Shown here: positions 27,727 to 37,832 of the stretch, piece by piece | Numbering within the stretch: position 1 is the first letter of the stretch | Layout of the letters: every line of letters starts with the position of its first letter | Source of the DNA: Alphaproteobacteria bacterium | GTDB lineage: Bacteria > Pseudomonadota > Alphaproteobacteria > Rhizobiales > Rhizobiaceae | Assembly (NCBI GenBank): GCA_024280375.1 | Contig: JAJRQF010000088.1 | Coordinates: forward strand, 1 to 64,000 | Reading direction: 5' to 3' | DNA length: 64,000 nucleotides | Notes under the pieces: model-generated | The model's database searches: none | Told to the model about the DNA's origin: nothing | The model's input: only the letters and a program-made list of their open reading frames with translations | Program-made: the position numbers and the translations under genes

Positions 27727-28992
27727 ATGCGACAACCAAAAATAATCACCACAATTCAATCCTATTCGAAAGAATTATTTATTGCCGACATTCTGGCGGG
27801 GATAACTGTGGCTATGGTGGCGTTGCCCCTTAGCCTTGCGATTGCCATTGCATCGGGTGCGGACCCGGCCCGAGGGTTGGTGACGGCCATTGTTGGCGGC
27901 TTCTTTATTTCGTTGCTTGGGGGGAGCCGGGTTCAAATTGGCGGGCCAACCGGCGCGTTTATTGTTGTGGTATTCTCGGTTATTGCCGAGCATGGCTATG
28001 ACGGGCTGGTGCTGGCAACTCTGATGGCGGGTATCATTTTGCTGGTTGCTGGTTATTTTCGCGCCGGAAATCTGATTGCCTATGTGCCGGAGCCGGTGGT
28101 GAGTGGTTTTACAATTGGTATCGGCATTATCATTGCCACCAGTCAGTTGAAGGATTTCTTTGGACTGCCGGTTGAACATTTACCGGCTGATTTTCTGGAG
28201 AAAATTCCGGCCCTTTGGCACGTTCGGGAAAGCCCTAATCTTTTAGCCGTAATGGTGGCTGTTGTAACCTTGGTTTTAATAATCGGATTACGGCGCTTGG
28301 CGCCCAAATTTCCGGGACTTATCGTTGCGGTCGGTGTGGGCTCTTTGATTGCGTTTTTTGCCGGGGCATCGATTGACACGATAGCTTCGAGATTTGGTGC
28401 CTTGCCAAGCCATCTGCCTGTTCCATCACTGCCCCAAATTACGGTTGACCGGATAATCGAGCTTGTTCCCTCTGCCATCGTGATTGCGTTTTTGGCGGGC
28501 GTTGAATCGCTTTTATCGGCCATGGTAGCGGATAAAATGATTGCCGGCCACCATCGGCCGAATGCGGAAGTGACGGCGCAAGGGTTTGCCAATATTGCCT
28601 CTTCCCTGTTTGGCGGAATGCCAGTAACCGGTGCCATCGCGCGCACGGCCACCAATATTAAAGCCGGTGGAAAAACACCGATTGCCGGTATTGTGCACGC
28701 CATCACAATCCTGCTTGTGATGATTGTGGCAGCACCACTTGCGGGCTTTCTTGCCATGCCTGCCTTGGCCGCTCTTTTGATATTGACCGCATGGAATATG
28801 AGCGAGCCGGAAAAATGGGGTGGCTATATGCGTCAGTCGCCGTCCGACAAGGCGTTATTGCTGATAACGCTGGTTTTGACGGTTGTGGTTGATTTATCGG
28901 TTGCCATTGGGGTTGGGGTGGCGCTTGGATTGGCGATCAGGTTGCGTAACAAAAAACGCCCGCCAAAGCCCTGGCACACGCCGGATATCTAG
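27727..28992 (+). CDS. SulP family anion transporter lacking a STAS domain
   Basis: A membrane protein of about 421 residues with ten or more hydrophobic segments and the SulP signatures DILAGITVAMVALPLSLAIA, GPTGAFIVVV and GGMPVTGAIARTATN. SulP proteins carry sulfate, bicarbonate or other anions. Most end in a cytoplasmic STAS domain; this one stops soon after the last membrane helix (RNKKRPPKPWHTPDI). The TAG stop is formed by the last host T and the AG of a mobile-looking repeat, so truncation by that insertion is possible. The start may be ATG 27727 or, with 12 more codons, TTG 27691. Confidence 0.85.
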   Translation: MRQPKIITTIQSYSKELFIADILAGITVAMVALPLSLAIAIASGADPARGLVTAIVGGFFISLLGGSRVQIGGPTGAFIVVVFSVIAEHGYDGLVLATLMAGIILLVAGYFRAGNLIAYVPEPVVSGFTIGIGIIIATSQLKDFFGLPVEHLPADFLEKIPALWHVRESPNLLAVMVAVVTLVLIIGLRRLAPKFPGLIVAVGVGSLIAFFAGASIDTIASRFGALPSHLPVPSLPQITVDRIIELVPSAIVIAFLAGVESLLSAMVADKMIAGHHRPNAEVTAQGFANIASSLFGGMPVTGAIARTATNIKAGGKTPIAGIVHAITILLVMIVAAPLAGFLAMPALAALLILTAWNMSEPEKWGGYMRQSPSDKALLLITLVLTVVVDLSVAIGVGVALGLAIRLRNKKRPPKPWHTPDI

Positions 28993-29257
28993 GGTCAGGA
29001 CTCACTAATTTAGTACAATTCTGTTTGAAAAGAAGTATTCGAATGAAAGGAATTAAAGCGCAAGGACAGGTTGGTACCTTTTCGAACATTTATTGTTTTC
29101 AGACGTGTGCTTTCTTTCAAACCCTTTGGGCGTGGACAATTTGATTGCTGAATACGTCGTAATATCTTGAAAATATTGATATTGCCGGCGATATTCCTTC
29201 TGTTCAGCAATCAAATTTTCTAACGCAGAATGGATTAAATTAATGGGTCCTGACCCT
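28991..29257. mobile_element. 267-bp MITE-like element, copy A
   Basis: The element is bounded by inverted ends AGGGTCAGGACTCACTAATT and, in complement, AGGGTCAGGACCCATTAATT. A second copy, also exactly 267 bp, is at 39211-39477, and the two differ at about 23 positions by my count. Inside is a 15-bp stem, AATTTGATTGCTGAA (29138-29152) with its complement at 29203-29217. No open frame is well conserved enough to be a transposase, so it is taken as non-autonomous. No clear target duplication is seen. It sits between convergent genes and may also help stop transcription. Confidence 0.8.
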
Positions 29258-29266
29258 AGCATTCAA

Positions 29267-30478
29267 TCAGGCCCGAATTTCCTGCGGGGCATCGGCCCAG
29301 CGCAGCATGGCATAGGAGGCGATACCGCAAAGGGCAAAGCCGGTTACCAGTGGCAACACACCGCCATCGAAAAAATGACCAACCGCCCAGCCCAATGGCA
29401 GCGATATGAAGGTGGATAGCGCGCCAACGAATGCTGCGCCAAGTCCGGCCATATGGCCAAGCGGCTCCATCGCCATTGCGTTAAAATTGCCAAATATTAT
29501 GCCCATGGCGAAAAACACGATCAGCAGCCACAGCATGAACATCCAGAGGGGCGGCACGCCGTTCATCATGATTGATGGAATGAGAAACAGGGTGGAAGCG
29601 GAAATGGTGACGATCAGAGCTTTGGTGGTGAGTGATCGCATGCCGTGTTTTATCACCAGTTTGGAATTGATCACCGAGGCCAGCCCAATGGAGAGGGCGG
29701 CCGAACCAAAATATATCGGAAACAGTTCCCCAACCCCAAATGCCACCTGAAATATTTGCTGGGCGGAGCTTAAATAACCAAGAAAAGCGCCAAAAATCAA
29801 CCCGGCGCTGATGGTGTATCCCAATGCGGCGCGAATGCTGATGCATTCTTTGATGCCGGATAAAATGCCGGTGAGTGATAGTTTTCGACGCGCTTTAAGG
29901 CTGAGTGTTTCCCTTTGGCGCAGGGCAAACCAGATGAAGGTGAGAATGGCCATAATCATTAAAAACGTAAACATATGACGCCAATGGGATATGAGCAAAA
30001 TACCCTGTCCGATTGCCGGCGAAATGGCTGGTACGATGATAAACACCGCCATAACAATCGACATGATACGGGCCATCGCACGGCCTTCATACAAGTCTCG
30101 CACCAATGCCAGTGTTACAATACGCGGGAAGGCGGCACCAAACCCCTGCAGCACCCGGCCAACCAGCATGAGGGTTAAATCTGTGGCAATCAGAGAGAGC
30201 ACACAGCCCAGCACAAAGACCAGATAACCGAAATAGATCACCGGCTTGCGGCCATAGCTGTCAGACAACGGCCCGGCCAGAATGTTGCCAACCGCAAGCC
30301 CTAAAAACAGCGATGAGATGATCAATTGCGGATCGTTTGCATTCGCGACGTTTAGATCCTTGCCGATGATTTCGAGAGCGGGCAGCATCATATCGGTCGA
30401 TAGCGCGATGATGGAGGTCATCAGCGCCAGCAATGCAATAAATTCACCAATAGGGAGGTTTTTTTTGGGTGTGTTCAT
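29267..30478 (-). CDS. Bcr/CflA family drug efflux MFS transporter
   Basis: A 403-residue, twelve-helix major facilitator with the Bcr/CflA features STDMMLPALEIIGKDL at the first helix and the loop motif GPLSDSYGRKPVIYFG. Such proteins expel drugs such as bicyclomycin, or small metabolites, by proton antiport. It ends ten bases after the MITE-like element, facing the SulP gene. Confidence 0.88.
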   Translation of the reverse strand: MNTPKKNLPIGEFIALLALMTSIIALSTDMMLPALEIIGKDLNVANANDPQLIISSLFLGLAVGNILAGPLSDSYGRKPVIYFGYLVFVLGCVLSLIATDLTLMLVGRVLQGFGAAFPRIVTLALVRDLYEGRAMARIMSIVMAVFIIVPAISPAIGQGILLISHWRHMFTFLMIMAILTFIWFALRQRETLSLKARRKLSLTGILSGIKECISIRAALGYTISAGLIFGAFLGYLSSAQQIFQVAFGVGELFPIYFGSAALSIGLASVINSKLVIKHGMRSLTTKALIVTISASTLFLIPSIMMNGVPPLWMFMLWLLIVFFAMGIIFGNFNAMAMEPLGHMAGLGAAFVGALSTFISLPLGWAVGHFFDGGVLPLVTGFALCGIASYAMLRWADAPQEIRA

Positions 30479-30541
30479 GCATCTGCACTATGCGATTTGT
30501 GGATCGCGGGCAATGGGGAATTTTTGGGGGAATTCGATCTA

Positions 30542-30596
30542 TCTTCCTTCTCCCCTTGTGGGAGAAGGTGGCAGCAACGCTGACGGATGAGGGGTT
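30542..30596 (+). repeat. 55-bp repeat, left of DUF559 gene
   Basis: TCTTCCTTCTCCCCTTGTGG then GAGAAGGTGGCAGCAACGCT and so on to GAGGGGTT. It recurs with one difference at 31002-31056. The CTCCCCTTGTGGGAG part forms a small hairpin. A third, inverted and diverged version lies at 31108-31199. Confidence 0.85.
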
Positions 30597-30632
30597 GCAT
30601 CAAATAATTGCAACTTATACCGTTATCAAGTT

Positions 30633-30989
30633 ATGCCTCATCGTCCGGTAAAACCTGTTTTAAAGAAATACGCCAAATCTATGCGTTCAAATCAAACTGA
30701 CGCAGAAGCAGTGCTGTGGAATGAATTGCGCAACAGGCAATTGATGGGAATGAAATTTCGCCGGCAAGTACCAATTGCCAATTACATTGCTGATTTCGTC
30801 TGCGCTGAACACAGGCTGATTGTTGAGGTGGATGGCTCACAACACGCTGGTTGTGATTACGATCAATTGCGGGATGCAAAGTTGAGAGCACAGAATTTTG
30901 TAATTTTACGTTTCTGGAATGACGATGTTTTGCGAGAAATCAACAGCGTTTGCGATACCATTATTGCTGCGGCCGGTCTGAATAAATAG
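30633..30989 (+). CDS. DUF559 domain protein (putative endonuclease-like)
   Basis: A 118-residue protein of the DUF559 family, distantly related to the very-short-patch-repair endonuclease fold: SNQTDAEAVLWNELRNRQL, GMKFRRQVPIANYIADFVC and LIVEVDGSQHAG followed by FVILRFWNDDVL. The Asp/Glu residues in ADFVC and VEVDG fit a nuclease-type active site. The cellular role is not known. It is framed by 55-bp direct repeats 460 bp apart, which suggests that the gene and repeat travel together. Confidence 0.85.
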   Translation: MPHRPVKPVLKKYAKSMRSNQTDAEAVLWNELRNRQLMGMKFRRQVPIANYIADFVCAEHRLIVEVDGSQHAGCDYDQLRDAKLRAQNFVILRFWNDDVLREINSVCDTIIAAAGLNK

Positions 30990-31001
30990 TTAGCTTCTTT
31001 C

Positions 31002-31056
31002 TCTTCCTTCTCCCCTTGCGGGAGAAGGTGGCAGCAACGCTGACGGATGAGGGGTT
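31002..31056 (+). repeat. 55-bp repeat, right of DUF559 gene
   Basis: This second copy of the repeat at 30542-30596 has a single C/T difference and the same orientation. It begins 13 bp after the DUF559 stop codon. Confidence 0.85.
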
Positions 31057-31107
31057 CAAACTATATAAATTCTAATCTGCTGCATTGCAATTGCTCGCTT
31101 TGCTCAC

Positions 31108-31199
31108 ACCCCTCATCCGACCATTGTTTCACAATGCCTTGGGTTCGCGTCACGCGCCGCTCCCCGTGCTTCGCACTCTCCCTCAAGGGGAGAAGGAAG
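31108..31199 (-). repeat. inverted, diverged copy of the 55-bp repeat type
   Basis: ACCCCTCATCCG at the left and CTCAAGGGGAGAAGGAAG at the right match, in complement, the two ends of the 55-bp repeat, with a longer unrelated middle. It separates the DUF559 region from the end of nrdJ. Confidence 0.6.
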
Positions 31200-31220
31200 G
31201 GGGGAACTTGAGATTGAAGA

Positions 31221-34200
31221 CTAACTACACCCGCTTGTTGAACCGCAGGTATCGCATTTCAGGCACGTGCCGTTTCTCACCATGGTGAAGTTGGAGCATT
31301 CGCCACAGGCATCGCCCGTATAGCCCTGCATAATCGACTTTACCCGGCGCTGCTGGGAAACCTTGGAGCTTGAAGGGCTTGCTTGTTCTTCGGCAAATTC
31401 CTCAACCGCTTCCTGCGCTTCTTCCACATTCAAATCACGCTTATAGGCAATTGCCGGTGATGCGGCTGTAGCGGTTACAACATTGGAATTGGTGGCAATT
31501 GCCGTTGCAACAGCAGCACTACTGGTTGAAATCGCTGATACGGTTGACGAGCTTGTGCCTTTTGGTGCGGGCGAATTGGCCGAACCTGCGGGCTCATCAG
31601 AGGAAACCAGTTGCGGTTTGTGACCACGCAAGAGACCGGTTGAATGCACCTGCATTTTGCCTTCCTTAACGCCCTTACCGAGTGCCGTGGTGGTGAAATC
31701 GGATGTGTCCACATGGGCCAGATCATTGCGGCCAAGATAGGAAACGGCCAATTCACGGAAGGTATAATCCAGAATGGAAGTGGCGTTTTTAATCGCATCA
31801 TTGCCCTGCACCATGCCGGCAGGCTCAAACTTGGTGAAGATGAATGCATCGACATATTCTTCCAGCGGCACGCCATATTGCAGGCCAATGGAAATTGCGA
31901 TGGCAAAATTGTTCATCATGGCGCCAAAGGCGGCACCTTCCTTGTGCATGTCGATGAAGATTTCGCCCAAACGGCCATCATCATATTCACCGGTGCGAAG
32001 ATAAACCTTGTGGCCACCGACCTGGGCTTTTTGGGTATAGCCCTTGCGGCGGGGAGAAAGTTTTTCCCGTTCGCCCATAGTGCGCTCAATGAATTTTTCG
32101 ATGATTTTCTCAGTAATCTGCGGTATGCGCGCGGCCGCCGGGGCTGCGATAAGATCTTCAACCGCGTCCTCATTGTCTTCGTCTTCAATCAGTGATGAAT
32201 TGAGCGGCTGGGACAATTTGGAGCCATCGCGATAGAGCGCGTTGGCCTTAACCCCAAGTTTCCAAGACATCATATAGGCATCGGTGCAATCTTCGACTGA
32301 TGCATCATTTGGCATGTTGATGGTTTTGGAAATCGCGCCGGAAATGAACGGCTGGGCCGCTGCCATCATGCGGATATGGCTTTCAGCTGAAAGCGAGCGT
32401 TTGCCGATGCGCCCACAAGGGGTGGCGCAATCAAAGACTGGCAAATGTTCATCTTTCAGATGCGGTGCGCCCTCAAGGGTCATGGCACCACTGCAAAAGA
32501 GATTTGCGGCCTCAATGTCTGATTTGGAAAAGCCGATTGCCGCCAAAAGATCGAAAGAGAAATCATCAAGGTCTGCGTCTTCCAGCCCCAGGGTTTTGGT
32601 GCAGAACTCTTCGCCAAGGGTGAACTTGTTAAAGACAAATTTGATGTCAAAGGCGGTTTCAAGGCCAGCTTCGATGATTTCGATTTTCTCATCGGTGAAG
32701 CCTTTTTCTTTCAAAGCTTCGTGGTTGATGCCATCGGCATCTTTCAATGTACCGTGGCCAACTGCATATTCGATGATTTCGGTAACTTCGCTCTTGTCGT
32801 AGCCAAGGTTTTTCAACGCTTCGGGTACGGCACGGTTGATGATTTTAAAATATCCACCGCCAGCGAGCTTTTTGAATTTTACCAGCGCAAAATCAGGCTC
32901 AATACCGGTTGTGTCACAGTCCATAACAAGACCAATGGTGCCGGTGGGCGCAATCACGGTGGATTGGGCATTGCGATAGCCGTATTTTTCGCCCAGATCG
33001 ACCGCACTGTCCCATGCTGCCTTGGCGCGTTCAACCAGGTCCTGATCTTTTAAGGACGCGTGGTCGAGCGGCACAGGCAACACGCTTAGTTCTTCATAGC
33101 CGTCTGCTTCGCCGTGGGCAGCGCGACGATGGTTGCGTATTACGCGTGCCATATGGCCTGCATTTGGCAGGTAGCCGGTGAATGCACCATGTTCGCAAGC
33201 CATTTCGGCCGATGTTGCATAGCAGGTGCCGGTCATGATGGCGGTAATCGCACCACAAATTGCCCGGCCCTCATCGGAATCATAAGGGATGCCGCTGGTC
33301 ATCAGCAGGCCGCCAATATTGGCGAAGCCGAGGCCGGTTGTGCGGTATTCGTAGGATAATTTGGCGATCTGCTTGGAAGGAAATTGTGCCATCAGCACGG
33401 AAATTTCGAGAACCACCATCCACAGCCGTGTGGCGTGTTCAAAGGCATCAATGTCAAAGCCCAGATCACCGGCGGCTGTATCTTTTTTGCGGAATTGCAA
33501 AAGGTTCATTGATGCAAGGTTACAGGCCGTATCATCGAGGAACATATATTCCGAGCAAGGATTGGATGCGCGGATTGGGCCTGCTGCCGGGCAGGTGTGC
33601 CAGTCGTTCATGGTGGTGTTGAAATGCAATCCTGGGTCAGCCGATGCCCATGCGGCATTGCCGATCTGGTCCCACAATTCGCGGGCTTTCAGGGTTTTGG
33701 TGATCGAGCCATCCTTGCGGGCGGTGAGGTTCCAGTCCTTGTCGTCCTCAACGGATTTAAGGAAATCATCAGTGATTGAAACCGAGTTGTTGGAATTTTG
33801 ACCCGAAACCGTGAGATAGGCTTCTGAATCCCAGTCTGCGTTGTAAACCGGGAACTTAATGTCGGTGTAACCCTGCTTGGCCAGTTGAATAACCCGCTGG
33901 ATATAGTTTTCCAGAACCAGAGATTTTTTGGCGGCGCGGATTTCGCGTTTTAGGGCCGGGTTTTTGGATGGGTTGAAACAGTCATCGCCCGGGCCGTCGC
34001 AATTTACGCAGGCCTTCATGATGGCGGTCATGTGTTTGGAAACAACCTTGGAGCCAGTGACAATGGCGGCCACCTTCTGCTCTTCTTTAACTTTCCAGTT
34101 GATGTAATCTTCAATATCCGGGTGGTCGATATCAACCACCACCATTTTGGCTGCCCGTCTGGTGGTGCCGCCGGATTTGATTGCGCCAGCTGCCCGGTCG

Positions 34201-34982
34201 CCGATTTTCAAAAACGACATCAGGCCGGATGATTTGCCACCGCCGGAAAGCGGCTCGTTGGCACCGCGAATATAAGAGAAGTTGGAACCGGTGCCGGAGC
34301 CATATTTAAACAACCGTGCCTCACGTACCCAAAGGTCCATGATACCGCCTTCGTTGACCAGATCATCGTCAACTGACTGAATGAAACAGGCGTGCGGTTG
34401 CGGGTGTTCGTAGGACGATTTAGAGCGGGTCAGTTTGCCGGATTTGAAATCCACATAATGGTGCCCTTGAGCCGGGCCATCAATGCCATAGGCCCAATGC
34501 AGGCCGGTATTGAACCACTGGGGAGAATTGGGGGCAACTTTTTGGGTGCAGAGCATGTGGCAAAGTTCGTCGTAAAATGCCAGCGCGTCTTCTTCCGCAT
34601 CGAAATATCCGCCCTTCCAGCCCCAATAGGTCCAGGTGCCTGCAAGGCGGGAGAAGACCTGGGTGCTGGACATTTCAGAAATATAGCGTTCACCCTTGGG
34701 GAGTTTCGCCAAGGCTGGCTTGTCTTCTTCTGAGCGCCAAAGCCATGAGGGTACAGAATTCTCCTCAACCTTTTTCAGCTTAACGGGAACACCGGCTTTA
34801 CGAAAATATTTCTGGGCAAGAATATCGCTGGCAACCTGAGAATAGCTTTCAGGTACTTCGATGTTCTCCAAGCGAAACACAATGGAACCATCGGGGTTTT
34901 TAATCTCGCTGGTCGTCTTGCGGAATTTGATATCCGCATATGGTGATTGGCCTGCCTCAGTGTAAAGTCTGTCTATTTTCAT
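31221..34982 (-). CDS. nrdJ: adenosylcobalamin-dependent (class II) ribonucleotide reductase
   Basis: NrdJ makes deoxyribonucleotides with a radical derived from coenzyme B12, with or without oxygen. The 1253-residue chain is the long alphaproteobacterial form. Visible are the [13 protein letters not shown] and [15 protein letters not shown] stretches, the active-site loop [17 protein letters not shown], an insertion near residues 730-850, an Ala/Ser/Thr-rich linker (about 1140-1200) and a C-terminal zinc-type cluster (CGECS, then CLKCDTCGS). Two NrdR-like boxes lie upstream. The coenzyme is made by the cobalamin cluster at the end of the window. Confidence 0.96.
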   Translation of the reverse strand: MKIDRLYTEAGQSPYADIKFRKTTSEIKNPDGSIVFRLENIEVPESYSQVASDILAQKYFRKAGVPVKLKKVEENSVPSWLWRSEEDKPALAKLPKGERYISEMSSTQVFSRLAGTWTYWGWKGGYFDAEEDALAFYDELCHMLCTQKVAPNSPQWFNTGLHWAYGIDGPAQGHHYVDFKSGKLTRSKSSYEHPQPHACFIQSVDDDLVNEGGIMDLWVREARLFKYGSGTGSNFSYIRGANEPLSGGGKSSGLMSFLKIGDRAAGAIKSGGTTRRAAKMVVVDIDHPDIEDYINWKVKEEQKVAAIVTGSKVVSKHMTAIMKACVNCDGPGDDCFNPSKNPALKREIRAAKKSLVLENYIQRVIQLAKQGYTDIKFPVYNADWDSEAYLTVSGQNSNNSVSITDDFLKSVEDDKDWNLTARKDGSITKTLKARELWDQIGNAAWASADPGLHFNTTMNDWHTCPAAGPIRASNPCSEYMFLDDTACNLASMNLLQFRKKDTAAGDLGFDIDAFEHATRLWMVVLEISVLMAQFPSKQIAKLSYEYRTTGLGFANIGGLLMTSGIPYDSDEGRAICGAITAIMTGTCYATSAEMACEHGAFTGYLPNAGHMARVIRNHRRAAHGEADGYEELSVLPVPLDHASLKDQDLVERAKAAWDSAVDLGEKYGYRNAQSTVIAPTGTIGLVMDCDTTGIEPDFALVKFKKLAGGGYFKIINRAVPEALKNLGYDKSEVTEIIEYAVGHGTLKDADGINHEALKEKGFTDEKIEIIEAGLETAFDIKFVFNKFTLGEEFCTKTLGLEDADLDDFSFDLLAAIGFSKSDIEAANLFCSGAMTLEGAPHLKDEHLPVFDCATPCGRIGKRSLSAESHIRMMAAAQPFISGAISKTINMPNDASVEDCTDAYMMSWKLGVKANALYRDGSKLSQPLNSSLIEDEDNEDAVEDLIAAPAAARIPQITEKIIEKFIERTMGEREKLSPRRKGYTQKAQVGGHKVYLRTGEYDDGRLGEIFIDMHKEGAAFGAMMNNFAIAISIGLQYGVPLEEYVDAFIFTKFEPAGMVQGNDAIKNATSILDYTFRELAVSYLGRNDLAHVDTSDFTTTALGKGVKEGKMQVHSTGLLRGHKPQLVSSDEPAGSANSPAPKGTSSSTVSAISTSSAAVATAIATNSNVVTATAASPAIAYKRDLNVEEAQEAVEEFAEEQASPSSSKVSQQRRVKSIMQGYTGDACGECSNFTMVRNGTCLKCDTCGSTSGCS

Positions 34983-35216
34983 GCCCGGTGTCCTTAGGGT
35001 CCTGTATTCCGCGTTTATTTGTTCACTCTTTTACAATTGGCAAAAATGCCGTGTCGTTCGGGCGTAAAATGCCCAAAAAAATGCGTGGCACTTGCGTTTG
35101 CATGAATGTTTTCATCATAACACAATACGCCACAAAAATCCCGAAATTACCGATCAATTCTCGGCAGCCCGGTAAAATAGTTTTGATAGGTCGCCCCTGA
35201 TCAAAAAACCGGCAAA

Positions 35217-35263
35217 TGCCGATATATGGTATTTTGCTAGAGGTACGCTACTAGATATTGTGT
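35217..35263 (-). promoter_or_regulatory. pair of NrdR-box-like sites upstream of nrdJ
   Basis: Read on the minus strand, 35263-35248 is ACACAATATCTAGTAG and 35232-35217 is ATACCATATATCGGCA. Against the published NrdR consensus (acaCwAtATaTwGtgt) the first keeps 13 of 16 positions and the second 10. The centres are 31 bp apart, three helical turns, as is usual for NrdR pairs. They lie about 235 bp before the nrdJ start. Confidence 0.7.
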
Positions 35264-35328
35264 TAACAAAACCTTACTAACAAAATTAACATTGTACAAT
35301 AATTCAAAATCAGCCCGTAAAAAGTGAA

Positions 35329-35353
35329 CTTTAAAATGAATCTCATTTTAAAG
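35329..35353. terminator. 11-bp inverted repeat, possible terminator of the TetA-like gene
   Basis: CTTTAAAATGA-ATC-TCATTTTAAAG, a perfect 11-bp stem with a 3-base loop. On the minus strand it is followed by TTCACTTTTTACG. It would lie downstream of the TetA-like gene and upstream of nrdJ, so it could separate the two. The stem is AT-rich and weak for a terminator. Confidence 0.4.
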
Positions 35354-35718
35354 GTTGCCTCAAATTTTACGCTTACTAACTGAGATTTAACTCGACAAAC
35401 CGAAAACAAAATACGTCTGGATGTCGGCCCCTGCACATTGAAATCCAATCTACCCTGACTCGGATTTTATCGTCAAGGCGTAGTGTTTTGAAATTTCGCC
35501 CGTACCAGATGTAGTGTTGGGTCAAAATCCACTTTTTGGCGTGTTTGATTTTTTTAAAAACGAGAGAATTCAACGGGAAGTCAAATTTGTGACAGCGAAA
35601 TGCAATAAAATCAGTGATTAAAAAAATAAAAAAAATAGTTTTTGTTGACAGGAAATATTGCTGAGTCGTCCATACCTGCTTGGGGAAAGCGGGGATAGAT
35701 TACAAAATTTCCAGATGG

Positions 35719-36966
35719 CTATTGACTTCGTTCAGCGGCCTTGCGCCTTCGATATCGAAGGGCATCAAGCCAAATAACCGCCAATGCCAGTACAAAGAAC
35801 AATGATCCAACAAAATACCAGGCGCCTGGATATCCCAAATAGGCCAGATCTCCGGTGAAGAGAGCGAAAATCTGGGTGGCCATAATTGGCCCGATAATCA
35901 TGCCGACGCTATTGACGCTCGAAATAGTGCCCTGCAGCAGGCCCTGCTGGTCCTCGGGAACTGCCCTCGACATCAGCGATTGCAAGGCAGGCGAGGCACT
36001 GCCCCAGCCAATTATATGTACGATAATGCCTGCATAGACGACCCAGCCCACAGCAACCAAGGGCAGGGCAAAAAATGCACAGGCGCTTATCAGGTAGCCA
36101 ATGAAGACTATTCGACGCTCACCCAGGATTGGAACAATGATCCGGACAAGCCCGCCCTGAACAATTACTGTTGCCACCCCAACAATCGCCAGAGAGTAGC
36201 CCGCATCGGCAATGTCCCATCCAAGTTGAACGCCGCTCCACAAAACCCAGATTGCCTGCAAGCCTGCCTGGGCCAGTCCCGCAAGGAACAGGGCGACAAT
36301 AAATGCCGCCACAGATCGATATTGCCGAATTTGCAACAATGCGTTCAGTGGATTTGCCTCTTTCCAGCGAATCGCCCGGCGCTTTTCTTTCGGGTGTGAT
36401 TCGGGCAATACAAAATAGCCGAATGTGACATTCACCAGGGAAATTGCCGCTGCAAGGTAAAAGGGATACCGAAGGTCGATATTCCCCAATACGCCGCCAA
36501 TCAACGGTCCGAATATGAATCCGACGCCAAATGCGGCCCCGATCATACCAAATGCTGCGGCGCGCTTTTCTTTGGGCGTTACGTCAGCAATGAAGGCGTT
36601 GGCGGTTGAGACGGTTGCCCCCAATATGCCCGCCATCAGACGGCCAACGACTACCCAGACGAGGTTTGGGGCGAGCGCCAGTATAATGTAATCTAACCCC
36701 AGTCCCGCCAGTGATACCAAAATTACCGGGCGCCGGCCGAATCGGTCTGATAAAATGCCCATGATTGGCGCAAACAGGAACTGCATTAACGCGTAGCCCG
36801 AGACCAGCAGGCCATAAATGGTTGCCGCGTTGGAAACAGTGCCGCCCGACATTTCTTCGATGAGTTTTGGCATAATTGGCCAAACTAACCCGATACCCAG
36901 CATATCAATGACAACAGTAATAAAAATGAATGTTGTTGCTGATTTGGATATTTCTGATTTGGCCAT
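35719..36966 (-). CDS. TetA-like MFS efflux transporter
   Basis: A 415-residue, twelve-helix major facilitator of the DHA1 TetA type: IDMLGIGLVWPIMPKLIEEM at helix 1, the loop motif GILSDRFGRRPVILVSL after helix 2, and FIADVTPKEKRAAAFGMIGA before helix 5, with the second-half repeat weaker. Such pumps export tetracycline or other small compounds by proton antiport, but the name does not prove resistance. It stands alone on the minus strand. Confidence 0.87.
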   Translation of the reverse strand: MAKSEISKSATTFIFITVVIDMLGIGLVWPIMPKLIEEMSGGTVSNAATIYGLLVSGYALMQFLFAPIMGILSDRFGRRPVILVSLAGLGLDYIILALAPNLVWVVVGRLMAGILGATVSTANAFIADVTPKEKRAAAFGMIGAAFGVGFIFGPLIGGVLGNIDLRYPFYLAAAISLVNVTFGYFVLPESHPKEKRRAIRWKEANPLNALLQIRQYRSVAAFIVALFLAGLAQAGLQAIWVLWSGVQLGWDIADAGYSLAIVGVATVIVQGGLVRIIVPILGERRIVFIGYLISACAFFALPLVAVGWVVYAGIIVHIIGWGSASPALQSLMSRAVPEDQQGLLQGTISSVNSVGMIIGPIMATQIFALFTGDLAYLGYPGAWYFVGSLFFVLALAVIWLDALRYRRRKAAERSQ

Positions 36967-37331
36967 AAGCTATATGATCTTGTGCGGTTTTAACAAAGTA
37001 ATCAAATGGATAGACAATAATTCTTTACGTGTACCATCATCAGGTAGGTCAATGTCAGTTAAGCTGCAAGGTATTAATATTTATTCGGAAATTGAGGGTT
37101 AAGGTCGACGATAAAAGGTTCCTAACAATTGTGTTATTTTTGTAACAGTATTTTAAAAAATATTTGCTATAACGGTTTGAGAATAAAATGCCACGTTTCG
37201 ACCACAAACAACGATCAGGCGTGGGGAATACGGAATTTGCATTCTGATTGCATTTTGACCGCTACGTTGGGGCTAGTGGTTATGTGGCACAGTTATTGTT
37301 TGGTGCTGATGCAGTTGGATAGAAAGATATT
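36967..37331. other. AT-rich intergenic region, no gene recognised
   Basis: About 365 bp between the start of the TetA-like gene and the next possible frame. Short plus-strand frames here look random in composition. It must hold the leftward promoter of the transporter. I see no inverted repeat of note. Confidence 0.3.
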
Positions 37332-37691
37332 ATGGGCGCCAAAACATTTGAGTTTGACAAGATTGGTATTTCGAATCGATGGGCAATGGACTGCGCTTTT
37401 AGCTTAGCAGGTTGCCCTACAAAGTTTCTTCCAGATTTGCATGCAATGCGCTTGCTGAATGATCAGGTTGAGCCATTGCAGTTTGGATTTGAAAAATTCG
37501 ACAAAAGCTTGTCGGGCGTGGGGTTGGCGATTTTTCGCCTCAACATGTCCAAAACGCCGGATTATTTCCGCCATATTGGCCCTTTAGGGTTGGGTGCGGT
37601 TAAATGCAGGCCATCTGGTTTGCAGAATGATAATGAGGATACTGGAATTGATGCGAGTGAAGGTGTGATTTCAGTAGACTTGAGAAATTAG
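37332..37691 (+). CDS. hypothetical protein upstream of exoR
   Basis: A 119-residue frame from ATG 37332 with a weak AGAAAG ribosome site. The product (GAKTFEFDKIGISNRWAMD at the start, KTPDYFRHIGPLGLGAV later) is soluble, has three cysteines and no motif that I know. It does not overlap another gene. It may be real, a remnant, or chance; the unusual composition near both ends keeps confidence low. Confidence 0.35.
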   Translation: MGAKTFEFDKIGISNRWAMDCAFSLAGCPTKFLPDLHAMRLLNDQVEPLQFGFEKFDKSLSGVGLAIFRLNMSKTPDYFRHIGPLGLGAVKCRPSGLQNDNEDTGIDASEGVISVDLRN

Positions 37692-37832
37692 GGAATTTTG
37701 TGCGGTTTGCCAAATGGGAGCCGCTTAAAAATAATTTTAGATCTGGAGCAATCCGGAATATTACGCAAACAGTGGGGCCTGCTGTTACTGGTGCGGAGAC
37801 GTATCTTGGTGGTGCTAAGGAAAAGACGAGTT

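Larger units (their letters stand above)
34983..35718. other. long intergenic region upstream of nrdJ
   Basis: Over 730 bp, AT-rich, with no gene that I can support. It holds the NrdR-box pair (35217-35263), an 11-bp perfect inverted repeat (35329-35353) and, near 35645 on the plus strand, a lone TTGACA before GGAAATATTGCTGAG with no good -10 partner. The length leaves room for a long nrdJ leader or a small RNA, but nothing specific was found. Confidence 0.4.

Noticed and set aside
29010-29210. 66-codon frame in the MITE-like element, open in both copies
   Set aside because: It carries no transposase features, has no ribosome site, and changes between copies alter residues freely; the neighbouring longer frame is broken by a stop in copy B.
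35640-35700. TTGACA on the plus strand considered as a promoter of a small RNA
   Set aside because: No good -10 box at proper distance and no terminator; too weak to list as a gene.
37129-37407. 92-codon plus-strand frame upstream of exoR
   Set aside because: Composition looks random, no ribosome site, and it overlaps the slightly better frame at 37332.
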